DNA of 64,000 nt from Brevipalpus yothersi. Lineage: Eukaryota; Arthropoda; Arachnida; Trombidiformes; Tenuipalpidae. The stretch spans positions 67,938 through 131,937 of the forward strand of contig QZCP01000323.1 in the NCBI GenBank assembly GCA_003956705.1, read 5' to 3'. Shown here in pieces: positions 1 to 13,300 of this stretch. Both the position numbers and the translations under genes were made by a program. Below the pieces are notes generated by a model. The model made no database searches and was not told where the DNA came from. It worked only from the letters and a program-made list of their open reading frames with translations. Each line of letters opens with the position of its first letter. Within the stretch, counting starts at the first letter, position 1.

Positions 1-1753
1 AATAATTTCAAATTTTATGATCCAATTTTTTTTGGATCCAATCATTCTTGATAATTTCCAAAAAACCTATGAGAAATTATCGCTTAAAACATTTCGGAAC
101 ATTCCATTCTCGAATACATATCTCATTTAAATTTATTCAATTAAATACACGCACACTCTCATATGTATTCAATTGATAGCCTATTAGTTGATTGATGGAC
201 ACGTTTGATATATTTGATACTTTCTTGAAGAGTTGATGTGTGACACATCTCAAGATCAACTCAATTCATTAGCATATTATATTATCATCACAATTAGCTA
301 GAATTTGGTTGACTAATTTCACCTTATCACCTCAATTCAAATGATCCTTTGGGACCGGTTCATGTTTTTTTTCCTACCTTAACAAGTTGAGAAAATTTAT
401 TAGCATCAGTCAGAAGATATGTGCCTTATAACATATGCATGTTATTTAGGTGGTTGAAAAAAAAATTTGCCCAATTTTGAAGCGGTAACAACATAGACGT
501 TGGAAGCTTCCTCTCAACTCTTTTTACCTTATATTTAAAAGCTTTACTCCATGTTGTTCTGATTTGCAATTGATTGTTATCGGTAGGGAATGATTAACTC
601 AATTATGCTGATTGATGCACATCAGACCTTCCCATTCATCTATCCTGCTTGTTTCTCTTTTTTTTGCATCTTGCAGAAGGATTTCTTTCTTCTTCTGCAT
701 CTATCACTACTACTACTACCTGTACTTGTACTATCTGGAATCCAATTTGCATGTAAACTCTTCCGCATTCGGTTCATGTGAATACACTCACTATCTAGAC
801 CTCGTTTTCCGGTAGCATATTAGAATTTATTTCATGGAAAAATATCATGATAACACCGGTGTTATATGAAGAATTTTGAATCCATGTTTCATCTTTGCAG
901 TTCATTTCATCGTCATCCTCTCTCTCTATCCAACTCTTACCTCTACATCACTTGTCTGACCTCTCTCGTGTTTACCACTCTTCTAATCCATCCTTGAAAT
1001 CGAAGCATGATTTGTATCAGTGAAGCTGAAAATTTTTGATACTTTAATTTTTCCCATCATCAAGACCCGCTTCCGATAGACCGCTTCATTTATCTCCAAA
1101 AGATTTTCTCTCTCTCTCTTTCTCTTTCTCTCTTCTTTTCCATCTTCCGAATCATCTCCCTTTTTTCTTCCTGGAATCTTTTCTCTTTTCTCTTATCCAA
1201 CATTCTTTTTCTCTCATCCTCAACATCTTCTTCTTTCATTTTACTTTTTTTTGCTCGTATTTTTCCGTTCATTTTCTCTCTCTTTCTCTCTCTCTCACTC
1301 TTGTTACTCTCTCCTCTTTCTCAGAACTCTAAGACTTGATGTTTCTCAAAGTCCATTGGCCCCGGATGGAAGAGAGAGAGAGAAAGAGAGAGAGAAGAAG
1401 GACAGATAGCAATGAGACCAGTCCAAGAGCAAGTGATCAACAATCCAAATTAAATGTCTCCATGATTCTCACATACATGTGTGCATGTTAGGTTAATGTG
1501 TGAAAAAAGCGCTTGTCCATGCAGCAAATAATCACCATGAAAATTAGTAGATGTGTGAGAGAAGAGTGAATCTGGTTTACATGATAAACAATAGCATATA
1601 TAAATTCATTCATTGTGAGTACTCACATACAAGTATTCAAATGTCCGTCCAGTGTATGTGTATGTATGGGACCGATGATTTCGGTGATCTCATCATTTAG
1701 TTGGAGGAGAGAAAGATGCTTGATGATGATCAAAAGTCGCTACCGGTCGTGTG

Positions 1754-1754
<1 letters not shown>

Positions 1755-1808
<54 letters not shown>
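1755..1808. repeat. (CT)n microsatellite
   Basis: About 54 bases of uninterrupted CT. Confidence 0.95.
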
Positions 1809-1811
<3 letters not shown>

Positions 1812-2354
1812 AATGAGTAGAGAAAAGTGGAAAAGAGGAAGAGAAAGAGATGGAAAGAAATTAAGACACCGAATCAAGAGTACATGTATGAGATGGAGAG
1901 AGAGTGAGAGAGGCCATCGTCTTGGCTGATCCTTTGCTTGAGGTCAACATCTTAATCCAGTTTTGACATTATAAAGTCAAATTGTTAATACGATCTTGAG
2001 TCCTTTTTCATTCATTCCATTTGTTTCCTCCTTTGATTGTATATATACATCGACTTACATGTACCACATACACATACACACACACACACAAGCCACCAAC
2101 ACACCTGATGAGGATCACCAGCTTACCGGCCACACACAAACTTTTACTCAGGCTGGTCAACAGGTCGAGTCAAGCGAAAGAGAGAGAGAATGAGGGAGAG
2201 AAAGTAGAATAAATCGGAAGATTGAAAGTACCGTTACTCAGTCCATCAAACCAGATAATCGTCAATAATGGTGATTCGAATGAAACGAATGGATATAAAG
2301 TGGGCAAAATGATGAGCATGTGGCTAACTAATAGTTTATCCTTCCTTGTCAGAA

Positions 2355-2357
<3 letters not shown>

Positions 2358-2389
<32 letters not shown>

Positions 2390-2406
2390 CAAACAGTATG
2401 AATCTT

Positions 2407-2457
<51 letters not shown>
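2358..2457. repeat. Two adjacent (CT)n tracts
   Basis: CT runs at 2358-2386 and 2410-2457, separated by a short unique spacer. Confidence 0.95.
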
Positions 2458-2460
<3 letters not shown>

Positions 2461-3069
2461 TGGTCAACTTATTTTTTGTCCAATTGATTTTATTCCTTCT
2501 CTCTCTCCCTCTCTTTGAACACTTTTCTCACTTCATTGCGACACCATAAACTCTTTATTGAGGCTATTGATGTAATCAAATTTTGTATTCTCTCTCTCTC
2601 TTTCTCTATCACTCTGTCTTGCTTTATCGAAATGATGATGATTTGCTGCTTGACCAATGATTGTTAACACTTTCTCTCAAATCTTGTTAACAGTATGTTA
2701 GACGTACCTGTGCTCTGATTTTTTTTCTTCACTCGTTTACATTCTCTATCCAGTCTGTAAGGCGTATTCTCAATATGTCCAAATGGTCAGACCACACTTT
2801 GGTGTGAGAGCAAGTGATTACATATTGGTTTATTGATATTGATTCGCATAAAAACAGGTTAACAGGCGAGTCAATCAGCATGTTAAGGCTGCCAATAATT
2901 TTTTTTCTGTTACTTTTTGACGTTTTTCGAACGAGAGAACTGCAAGATGTATATTTTTTGAAGGCCTCACGAAAGGTATTGAATTTGGTTACGGAACAGA
3001 TTCAGATTAACTAGTTGTATAAGTATGCATGAGTTCAAATGAACATTCTGATTATTTGGATGAGAAAAA

Positions 3070-3072
<3 letters not shown>

Positions 3073-3129
<57 letters not shown>
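3073..3129. repeat. (CT)n microsatellite
   Basis: About 57 bases of CT. Confidence 0.95.
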
Positions 3130-3131
<2 letters not shown>

Positions 3132-5314
3132 ATCTTCATCTTCCAAGCTAGTTAAAATTATGCTGATTTCATGAAATTTTAGCAACCAGAACTCATCCAG
3201 TTAAAGTAGTAGCTATAGTAGTAGAAAATAGTAGCATTTAAGTGAATAATATTTTTTTCCATCTCCTTTTTTTCACTTCATCTCTTCTCCATCTTCAACC
3301 ACACAGCATCTTACGGTATTTGCTTCCGGATTGTAACAAGAATCTAATGGCTCTGCTAAGTGAATCTTATCTGTCTTCCCTCTCTCTCTTCCAATCGAGG
3401 CCCACAAAAGGTGTATATCGGCGAAAGGGATTTAGAAAAAAATTATCAAAGAGAGAGAGAAAACTTTTTTTGAAAGTATCTAAGGTATGCTTCTAATCGG
3501 TGGGGCATTGATATTTTCACCTTCATCTCCTCCTCTCCTCCTCCTTCTCCTCCTGGTTTCTCTTCTCCTCATCTTCCTCTCTCCATCTTCCTCTCATCCT
3601 CCCCTCTGATCGGCTCAATCACAAAAGCCTATTATGTATTGGAAGAAAAACTTATTCTTTCTTCAGTAGGTAAAGAAAGCCCAAAAGAGGCAAACTCAAA
3701 AAGCATCCTCTTCTTCTTCTTTCTCTTTCTCATTTTCTGTTTGTGATGAATGTTATTCATTCCAATTGTGATAATATTGTGTGATAATCGCTTTTTGATG
3801 GCCAATATTTTGCTATTATTATCTGACAGAATATGTACTAGAAAATGTGTGAGTGTACAAAAATCCAGATACACACGTTTGGCTTAAGCCGATAATCTAA
3901 GCCGGTCAGCTTGTGAGTGTACATGATAGCCGTGTGATTCTGTAGTGATCAATATCATGCATCGGTAATCATGATAAGTATAGATAAAAATTATTTACTG
4001 ATAGTAGGAGTAATAGTGGTAAATATTGATAGAATAAAGATAATTTTCACTTTCAATCACATGAGAACGATATAAAAAGAAAGAAAAAACTTTTACCCAA
4101 CACTGATAATATTCAGAATAACTACACTTTTTTTCCACTTTATATACACCTTGAAATTCCAATAATGATGACAGGTTGACGAATGCCATACAACTTTCAC
4201 TTCTCAACCTTCTCTATCATCATCTTCTCTCTCATCTTCTCTCTTCTCTCATCTCTCATCTCTCTTCTCTCTCATCTCTCATCTCTCATCTCTCTTCTCT
4301 TCTCTTCCATCATTTCTCTTTTTCGCCTGAATTCAGACGTACTTCAGTTTCCCTTTCTCTGTGACTTTCTTTGTTCTCTTAATACTGAGCTGAACTTTCA
4401 CTTTTTTTTCTACCTTTTCTCTTATACCTATTGGACCTATCCATGAAAGTTCTGGAGATGTTCCTCACCTTGATGTTAAGCTTGACTTGTCTCTTTCTCT
4501 CTCTTTTTTCTCTTCAATTCGAATGGAACTCTTTTTTTTGTCAAATCAATTCATCTATCATCAATCGGGGTGAGCTTCCATTCATCTTGAGGGGAACTTT
4601 AACCTTGATTACTGATGAAATCAATCTCATTTGAAATAAGATTATCATCAACATTTCATGAGCATCACAAATGGGTAGATTTTCAGGAAGAATCATTATA
4701 TCGAAAATCATCCTCACCAGGTGATCAATGGTAAGAGAGGTCATTTCAATTGTCCTCAAGTTTTGGGCTATGAATATTTATGACATTCATTATTGAAAAG
4801 TACGCTAATAAACTTGGCTCACTTTTGAGAATCTCGTTCGACTGGATAATCGGTAAATGATTTGAATTCAGATCAATGGACATTATCAATCTGAGTCTAT
4901 CCGGAAAAAATATGAGGTCAAGTGGTGAGATTATGTCAATCTACTTGATCTAAATTATTGATTGAAGAGAGTGGAAGAAGAAGAAGGAGAAGAGGGAGAA
5001 ACATTCAAAGAATGCGAACAAGTTCAAGTGTAATGTGCTATTCTTGCCTACTATTCAGTGAGTGTGATAGCTGGTTAGAATTAATCATGATGAGAAAAGC
5101 TGAGATGTTCAAATTAATGTTATTACAAGTCTGATCTGAGAACAAATTTTTTGATGATGATATTTGAACAAAGTTGAAGAACGATATGAAGATCGAGAAG
5201 AGAGAGAAAAAAAATATACTCTGAACTTGTTCCAATCATGATTCTCAAGCTCTTATCATCGTGCGATACGGTGAAACATCTTGAGCTATGAATTCTGATA
5301 TACAACATTCACGA

Positions 5315-5318
<4 letters not shown>

Positions 5319-5354
<36 letters not shown>
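5319..5354. repeat. (CT)n microsatellite
   Basis: About 36 bases of CT, followed 113 bases later by a GA tract that could pair with it. Confidence 0.95.
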
Positions 5355-5356
<2 letters not shown>

Positions 5357-5463
5357 AATGGATTTTCAAGAGCAGATGATTTAGACAGAATTAAGAAAGA
5401 TTGAAATTTTCTAGAGGTTCATACTGAACTTTCCATCGATAATGTTAATGATGATGACCGAGG

Positions 5464-5466
<3 letters not shown>

Positions 5467-5503
<37 letters not shown>
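5467..5503. repeat. (GA)n microsatellite
   Basis: About 37 bases of GA, complementary to the CT tract at 5319-5354. Confidence 0.95.
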
Positions 5504-5508
<5 letters not shown>

Positions 5509-7304
5509 ATGAAGATCACATTCGACTTGCATGGCCATTTTTGATGTGATCAAAATAAGCATACATAATCGATCAAATTGATTATGGATGATCACTGAGT
5601 GTAATCTTCCACTTCTTCTTGAAGCTTCCTCCAAACGATTAGTCAAGCAAAAATTACAGTTTCAATGGTTTTACTGATGATCACTTGAAAAATACGAGAG
5701 CTCTACAGCTAAAATTTTGCTGTCCATACACACATATACACTGTCTTTTTGGCTTCTAATTATATCTCACTGAAATCAATGGTGAATCAATATTGTCTCA
5801 CTAATCAGAAATAAGAAAAGAAACAGAAGATGCTGACAATATTTCATCAGTTAAGTGTGAAATACTAAATTAAGAAGAAGCTTTCAATTCGCTTAAGATG
5901 CTATACTCGTATGTGTGAAGTGTACAGTGTAAATTGAACAATGCATATATCAGCTATTATTCGAATATAATTCAAGCTGACAAGATGCCCCGATAGTTTC
6001 TTATTTTAAAAGTTAACTATGATTGATGAACTACAGATGGTCTAAATTCTTTTCATAAGGTTGGCCAATTGTTTCCCAAGTGTGGAAGTCTACCTTCAAG
6101 TCCATGATTAACCACTACTAATACTAATACTACTACCCTGAATTTCATCGGAAATTCGATGAGATTTTCGCCATGAAAGATTTCCTAGATCATTTAAACG
6201 ATACCCTGATCTCAGTATCATTCTTTGATTGACAGCCAATTCATTGTATCGTTAGTTCATTAGGATAAAAGTTATCATTTGGAAGGAAGTAATATCAGAT
6301 AAAATGATTCTTCACCTGTGAAGAGGTCCACATGCTTGATTGGAAACGTTTAAAAGAAAATCGAACATATACACTCAGAATATACTGTTGTTCATCTTTA
6401 TCGGATGAAGTTGATCAGTTTATGATATCTTTCCGCTTGAAGTAAAAAGAATGATAAGTTTCATCTGCAATAATAATGAACAAGGTGTGTGTATATATAT
6501 ATATCTGTATGAACAATAATATCATCTTGAAAGACTCTTCACTGTTCTTGTGGACCTTCTACTAAGGAACCTCCATTCCACAAAAAATGACTTATGCACC
6601 CATGTAGCCTGGCGAGGTTCAGAGAATTTGAAAGAAGATGAAGAAGAAGATGAAAAAAGAGAATAGAATAGAAATGCCGAAAGTGAAGTCACTTTTCAAA
6701 CTTTCTTTTATTTTCACTTCTCTCTCTCTCTCTTTCGTTTTATTGTTGTAATACACATTCTGATATCCATTCAAAAGACCTGAAAAGATCAACAATAGAT
6801 ATGTGTATATGATTATAAGAAAAAGTTTCTACAATCAAATCAATAGATGCGTAAAAGTTCTTCTGTTTATTCGGAAGAAGGGAAAGGAAAACCTCATCAT
6901 TTTTTTCAAAAGTACCGTTAAACGTTAGAGTGAACTTGATATGATGTATCTTTCACACACACACATGCAGACATACTTCCATGAAAAACCTACAAAAAAA
7001 GCTGACCTCTTATCAGTTAGGTGTATGAATTATGTGTTCATGAAGAAATTTATCGAAAATTTATCAAAAGTGTAACTGTACTTTGTTCCCACATCCTCAC
7101 ATGAAAGTTTTGGCCCATAGATGGAAGATGATCGATTTCATTGGAATGTTAAAAATTTAGGGAAGGAAAACTTATTTCCTCAAAGAAAGTTATGGAATGT
7201 TTCGGAATGTTTTGAAAAGATGATCTTAATTTGTTTATAGAAAGTCTTCTTGCTGTTGATTACAATTAAAATTAATTTCACTCTCTTTTACATTCCTTCT
7301 CTAG

Positions 7305-10300
7305 ATGTCGACGAATGTCGGGAAAATCCTTGTGGATCAGGTGCTGTGTGCACCAATTTGCCTGGTGAATATACTTGTACATGTCCCACCGGTTACAAAG
7401 GAAATCCAACACCCGAAATCGGATGTGTGGATAGAGATGAATGTTCGGAAAATGAATCAGATAATAAGAAACAAATTTGCGGAACCAATGCAACTTGTGT
7501 CAATACGGTGGGAGATTATTTCTGCCAATGCCCTCAGGGTCATACCGGTAATCCTAGAGTATCATGTATAGGTAAGTTACATTAATTCATTTCATGTTTA
7601 TCGTCATGGCATTCCATTCTAGTCCGGTCAATACTACTACTATTACTAATACTACATACCATATCAGTCGGCAATACCGGTTGATCACAATTCCAAGCAT
7701 CATTAGTAATGCAATTGATGATGTCCAATAAACTCTCTCTCTCTACCCAACCTTCCTTAGTAGACATCATCATCTACTTTCTTCATCAATCAGAGAAAGA
7801 GAGAAAAGTGTTCATCAGTGTATCAAATGATTCTGATGATGACTGGGCCCTCGAGGGTCGTCTGTAATGATTCTGATAAGACTATCGATACTGTATACAT
7901 ATCAATGTAGGAAGTGATTGGAGTGTGAAGTGTATGACCGAAAGGTGTATCAGATTACTTTTTGAATGCCAAAAATTTATCTCTCTCTCTCTCTCCCTTT
8001 TCAAACATTCCACTTTCCAACATCATTCCAACATCATCCAATGAATCTCAATTGTTTCCAATCAAATCATTACCATTAGAAAGTTGATAAAAAAAATAAG
8101 ATGTTGGTAAAAATTTTTCTTCTTCTTCCAAATGCCTCAGTGATAAGTCTTCATCATTCACATTGATAGCAAAAGAAAGAAAGAGAGAGAGAGAGAAACC
8201 ATCGATCCAGTCAGATTGAACAGTCATTCTGTGAGGCCATCATGATGCCATTCCATCCTGGATTGACTTGAAAAAATGGATGAACCGGTAAATCTGAGTT
8301 CATTGCCTCATCAGTGGAAGAGAGAAGAGAGAGAGAGATTAGAAAAAAAATGTGAAACAGAGAATTATCGACTTTTAGGATTATCGTCATCCAATTTTTT
8401 TATGATTAGTAAATCATCATGATAATAATTGGCTAAATTCGATAATTAATATCGTTTCCGTTTCTTTTTTTTCTCGTTCACATCAACATTTACAGATATC
8501 GACGAATGTCGCACAAAGCCCTGTGGATCAGGTGCTGTATGCACTAATTTGCCTGGTGATTATAGTTGCTCATGTCCCACCGGTTATAAAGGAAATCCAT
8601 ACACAATTTGTGATGATATCAATGAATGTCTACTGCCCAATGTGTGTGGAATTGGTGCTAATTGTATCAATGTGGCGGGAAGTTATTCGTGCGAATGTCC
8701 AGAAGGTACAAGTGGAAATCCGACACAATCTTGTCATGCACTAAAAACTACCACCGATGGAACTCGAGTATCAGTGGGTGGTGGAGATGGTGGCGGAGAT
8801 TCATTTCGAGAATGTACTGATCACAAGGAATGTCTCAAAGGAACTGTATGCTATCGTGGACAATGTTCAAAGCCTAACACGTGTACCGATAATTCATCAT
8901 GTGGACCGGAAACACAATGTAGATTGGTCAGCGATATTGTGGGCACACAATGTGTTGATCCATGTGATCTTCAACAGTGTGGACCGAATGCTTACTGTCA
9001 AACAATTAAGCATCTAGCAACATGTCGATGTAACGATTCGTATACCGGTAATCCACATGATATTGTTTTCGGATGTACACCAATTAAGACACCAGAATCC
9101 GATGATTCCGTTCGAATACAGTGTAAACATCATACAGATTGTTCAGCAGGAACTGTTTGCAAGCTAGTCGATGAAGTTCAAATTTGTGAGTATATACATG
9201 TATTTATCATCATGATTATCGTTTTGAAAGAAAAAAATTTTCATGTGCAATTAATTTCGCTAATTTCAATTGAATATATGAATATACTAATCTTTCCAAT
9301 TTTCACTTTCTCTCCTCTTCAGGTGTGGACATTTGTGAAACAATCACTTGTGGACCAAATGCTGTGTGTCGTATTAACGATGGTCGACCGGAGTGTTTCT
9401 GTGAGAGTCATATGGAAGGTAAACCGTACGATATGGTTAAAGGTTGCTATCCACCGGCATGTCTACGAGATGGTGATTGTCAAGATGATGAAATATGTGA
9501 ATTATCACCACAAGGTACTCGATCGTGTGCAAGTGTTTGCACCGGAATCGTATGTGGAAGTAATGCAATATGTCGAGGCAAGGGACACAAGGCCACATGT
9601 CGATGTAGACCAAATTTTAAGGGTGATCCATATGATTCGAAATCTGGTTGCCAGCCACCACTGCCAACGTGTGTTGACAATAATGATTGTCCTGATTATC
9701 GGTCGTGCGAACGTCTCGAAAATGGTCTCAAAAATTGTACCGATGTATGCCAATACGTTCGCTGTGGTCTCAATGCTCATTGTGTGGGCAAAGGTCATGT
9801 GTCAGTATGTGAATGTCAACCGGGCTTTTTTGGTGATTCAATTCATGGATGTCGTAAGCCACCATCCAATTTATGTGAAAAAGATTCCGATTGTAAGGTG
9901 GACAAAACGTGTAAACTGACTGCGGAAGGTATCAAAGATTGTGTTGATTGTTGTGTTGATCACAAATGTCCATCAGGAGCAACGTGTGTTGCCAAAGATC
10001 ATCGGCCAACATGTGAATGTCTACCTGGTTACACTAGAACAAGTGCCGGCACTTGTCAAGCCAATTTATGTCGCAGTGATACGGATTGTGGTGATAATGA
10101 AGTGTGTGTTATCAATCGTAAGGGCATACTTGATTGTATCAATGCATGTAAAGGTATTCGATGTGGTCCAAATGCTCATTGGTAAGTTTTTGGTGGCAAA
10201 AAAATAATGCTATTCCTTCGATTTTGATTTGAGATTAATTGAAGAGAAAAATTGAGAATATCTTTCAACCAACATTAATCGTTAATCATTATCATTTTCT

Positions 10301-13300
10301 TTCCCTTTTCTCTCAATCAATAGCCAAGCCAAAAATCATCAATCATACTGTAAATGTAATCAAGGTTTCGATGGTAATCCTGATGATTTACAGAGAGGCT
10401 GTCCACCGTCCGATAAGTGTAAAGGTGACAGCGATTGTTTGGACAATGAAGTGTGTCGAGTTAATCAAAATGGAGTTCGAACATGTGTTGATGGCTGTAA
10501 AGTTAAGCTATGTGGACCAAATGCTGCCTGTTCGGTGGTCAATCATTTTGCCACTTGTACATGTCATGATGGCTACACTGGTCAAGCTGAAAATAAGGCT
10601 CTTGGATGCCATGCAGTTGCTCGTGTCCACGAGTGTAGTGGCGATGAATATTGTCCAACCAATGCTGTATGTGTACCATCTAGCCAGGGTATCAATGAAT
10701 GTCGAGATGCATGTGTCAATTATCCATGTGGTGAGAATGCCGATTGTGTGGCCACCAATCATAAGCCCATATGTACCTGTAGATCAGGCTTTATGGGTGA
10801 TCCGTTACACAAGTGTCGTATTGCCGATGAATGTAAATCGGATGAACAATGTCCGGAAGATAGTGTATGCAAATCGGATACATCAGGTGCCAAAAAATGT
10901 GTCCTTGCATGTTTGTTCGCAAAATGTGCCAAGGATGCCACATGTATCGGTCGAAATCATGAGGCTACATGTGCATGTCCTCAAGGATATTCGGGTGATC
11001 CATTCAATTTGGCCATCGGATGTCGTCCACAATTGGTAAGTTGATTAGAATGAAAATTCTCACTCAGACACTCCTAATGTCCAATCAATTGTATACATTT
11101 ATTAACACAATCTTCTGATTTATTGCTTTACAGAGTACGAATGTATGTGCTCGTGATTCGGAATGTAATACTCAAAGCAAATGTCGTCGAACTGATACCG
11201 GAAACGCTTGTGTTGATGCCTGTGAAGGTGTACTATGTGGTCCTAATGCTCGATGTGAATCTAATGATCACATAGGCAAATGTCAATGTTTACCAGAACA
11301 TTATGGTGATCCAGATAATTTATTGAATGGTTGTCGTAAGAAGGAAAACGATGAATGTGCACAAGATTTTGATTGTCTTAAATCAAGTGATGTGTGCAAG
11401 CCCATGAATATTGGCGTTCGAAAGTAAGTAGTTGATCATAGTTATCATTATTACCGCTGCTTTTTTGGCGCCTTTTTTTCGTCGCAACGATTATCAGTAA
11501 TTCGAGAAAATTAATTATAAATTTTCTTCCACTTTTTTTCTCAGATGTTTCCATGCTTGTAAATTTGCTGCTTGTGGTCCAAATGCTGAGTGTAGAGCAA
11601 CAAATCATACACACTTTTGCGATTGTCGAGAAGGCTTCATTCGTGAATCTAACGGATTTTGTGTTCGACGTGATGATGAATGTAAAGAGGATTCACACTG
11701 TCCATCATTTCAAACTTGTAGACCAAATGCAATTGGTGTTTTCAAGTGTGTCGATGTTTGTGCCGATTTTACGTGCACAGCAAACGCACGCTGTGTGGCC
11801 ATTAATCATCGTGGACAGTGTCAATGTGAGCCTGGTTTCACTGGAGATCCACAAAGTCGACAAGGATGTATCAAAATTCCATTACACGAATGTTCATCGG
11901 AAATAGATTGTTTAAATCCGAATCATGCATGTATTGCCGATCGACAGGGACTGAGAAAATGTGCTGATCCATGTGAGAAAGCACAATGTGGCCAGAATGC
12001 CATATGTGTGAACGTTAATCGTAAGGCACAATGTAAGTGTCCACAAGGACATTTACACTTTGTCGGTGATCCATATGAGCGATGTGAACGTGTGGAATGT
12101 CTACAAGATGATGATTGCCCGGAAAGTAAGGCTTGTTCAACCCAAAACACTTGCTACGATCCATGTATCAATGGCTGTGGACTTCATTCCATATGTGTGG
12201 TACAAAATCATAAACCACAATGTAAATGTTCAGCAGGTAATGTATTGATTTTAATTTCATCAACTTGATTTAGTTTCTTCATTTGTTTAAATTTTACTTG
12301 AGATTCAACTGTGTTCAAAAGCTCTAATCTAATTTCTTTTTGATGTGTGCATCGTTTCCACAGGCTATTCTGGTGATCCATTCAGTAAAGGCTGTTTCCC
12401 GATCAATATCTGTGATTACAAGCCTTGCCATCCATCGGCAACATGTATCGAGAATGCTGGTCTTCACACTTGTCTGTGTCCATCCAATTTTGTTGGTGAT
12501 CCATACAATCGTAACGGAACCGGATGTCGACATCCACAAGCATGTGATATGGCCAACAAAAATGCTGATTGCTCAAAAGATACTATTTGTGTATTTGAAA
12601 GCGATGGAGTTGCAACATGCAAGAATCCATGTGAAAAAGTCAATTGTGGTCCGAATGCAGTTTGTGCTGTACGAAATCATGAGGCTGTTTGTGTATGTCC
12701 CGAAAATTTCCGAACATCTCCTGATGCAACATCCGGCGGATGTGTTCGCGAAAGTCGTAGCTGTTCATCTAATCCAGAGTGTGATGAACTTAATCAAGCT
12801 TGTGTTGAGGGACAATGTCGTTTCGTGTGTACCAAAGATTCGGAATGTGCAATGGGTGAAAAATGTTTGGACAATTTTTGTGTCAAAGCTTGCTTTGTCC
12901 ACGATTCGTGTCCACCATCGGAAGCATGTTTACCGCGTGGATTCTGCCAGATTGGTTGTCGAGATAATAGTGAATGTGCCTTTAATCAGGCTTGTGTCCA
13001 GAATCGTTGCCAAAATCCATGTGAAATTAAAGGAATTTGTGGAGCCAATACGGTTTGTTCCGTTTCTAATCACAATTTAACCTGTAATTGTGTACAAGAT
13101 TTTGAAGGTAATCCAACACCATTTATGGGATGTCGCCGTAAAACATTCGATTGTAAAACTTCACGAGATTGTCCGATTGGTTACAAATGCTCTGGTAATC
13201 GGTGTAGAGCTGATTGTTCACACTGTGTTGAAGGTGAAGTTTGCTCTGGTGATATGTGCATGGTATCATGTACAACCGATTCCAATTGTCCGGTTGGCGA

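Larger units (their letters stand above)
1..7304. other. Gene-free left flank, probably intron or upstream region of the dumpy-like gene
   Basis: No reading frame here resembles a protein family, and I found no EGF-type exon (Asp-x-Asp-Glu-Cys followed by spaced cysteines) on either strand. The stretch is AT-rich and holds several long CT or GA tracts. The first coding exon to the right begins at 7305 directly after a pyrimidine-rich acceptor, in phase 1, and has no start codon or signal peptide. The gene must therefore have upstream exons, so some or all of this stretch is likely an intron of more than 7 kb. An unrelated non-coding gene cannot be excluded. Confidence 0.6.

Noticed and set aside
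590..815. Overlapping small frames near the left edge
   Set aside because: Low-complexity Phe/Leu/Tyr content from pyrimidine-rich DNA; no supporting signal.
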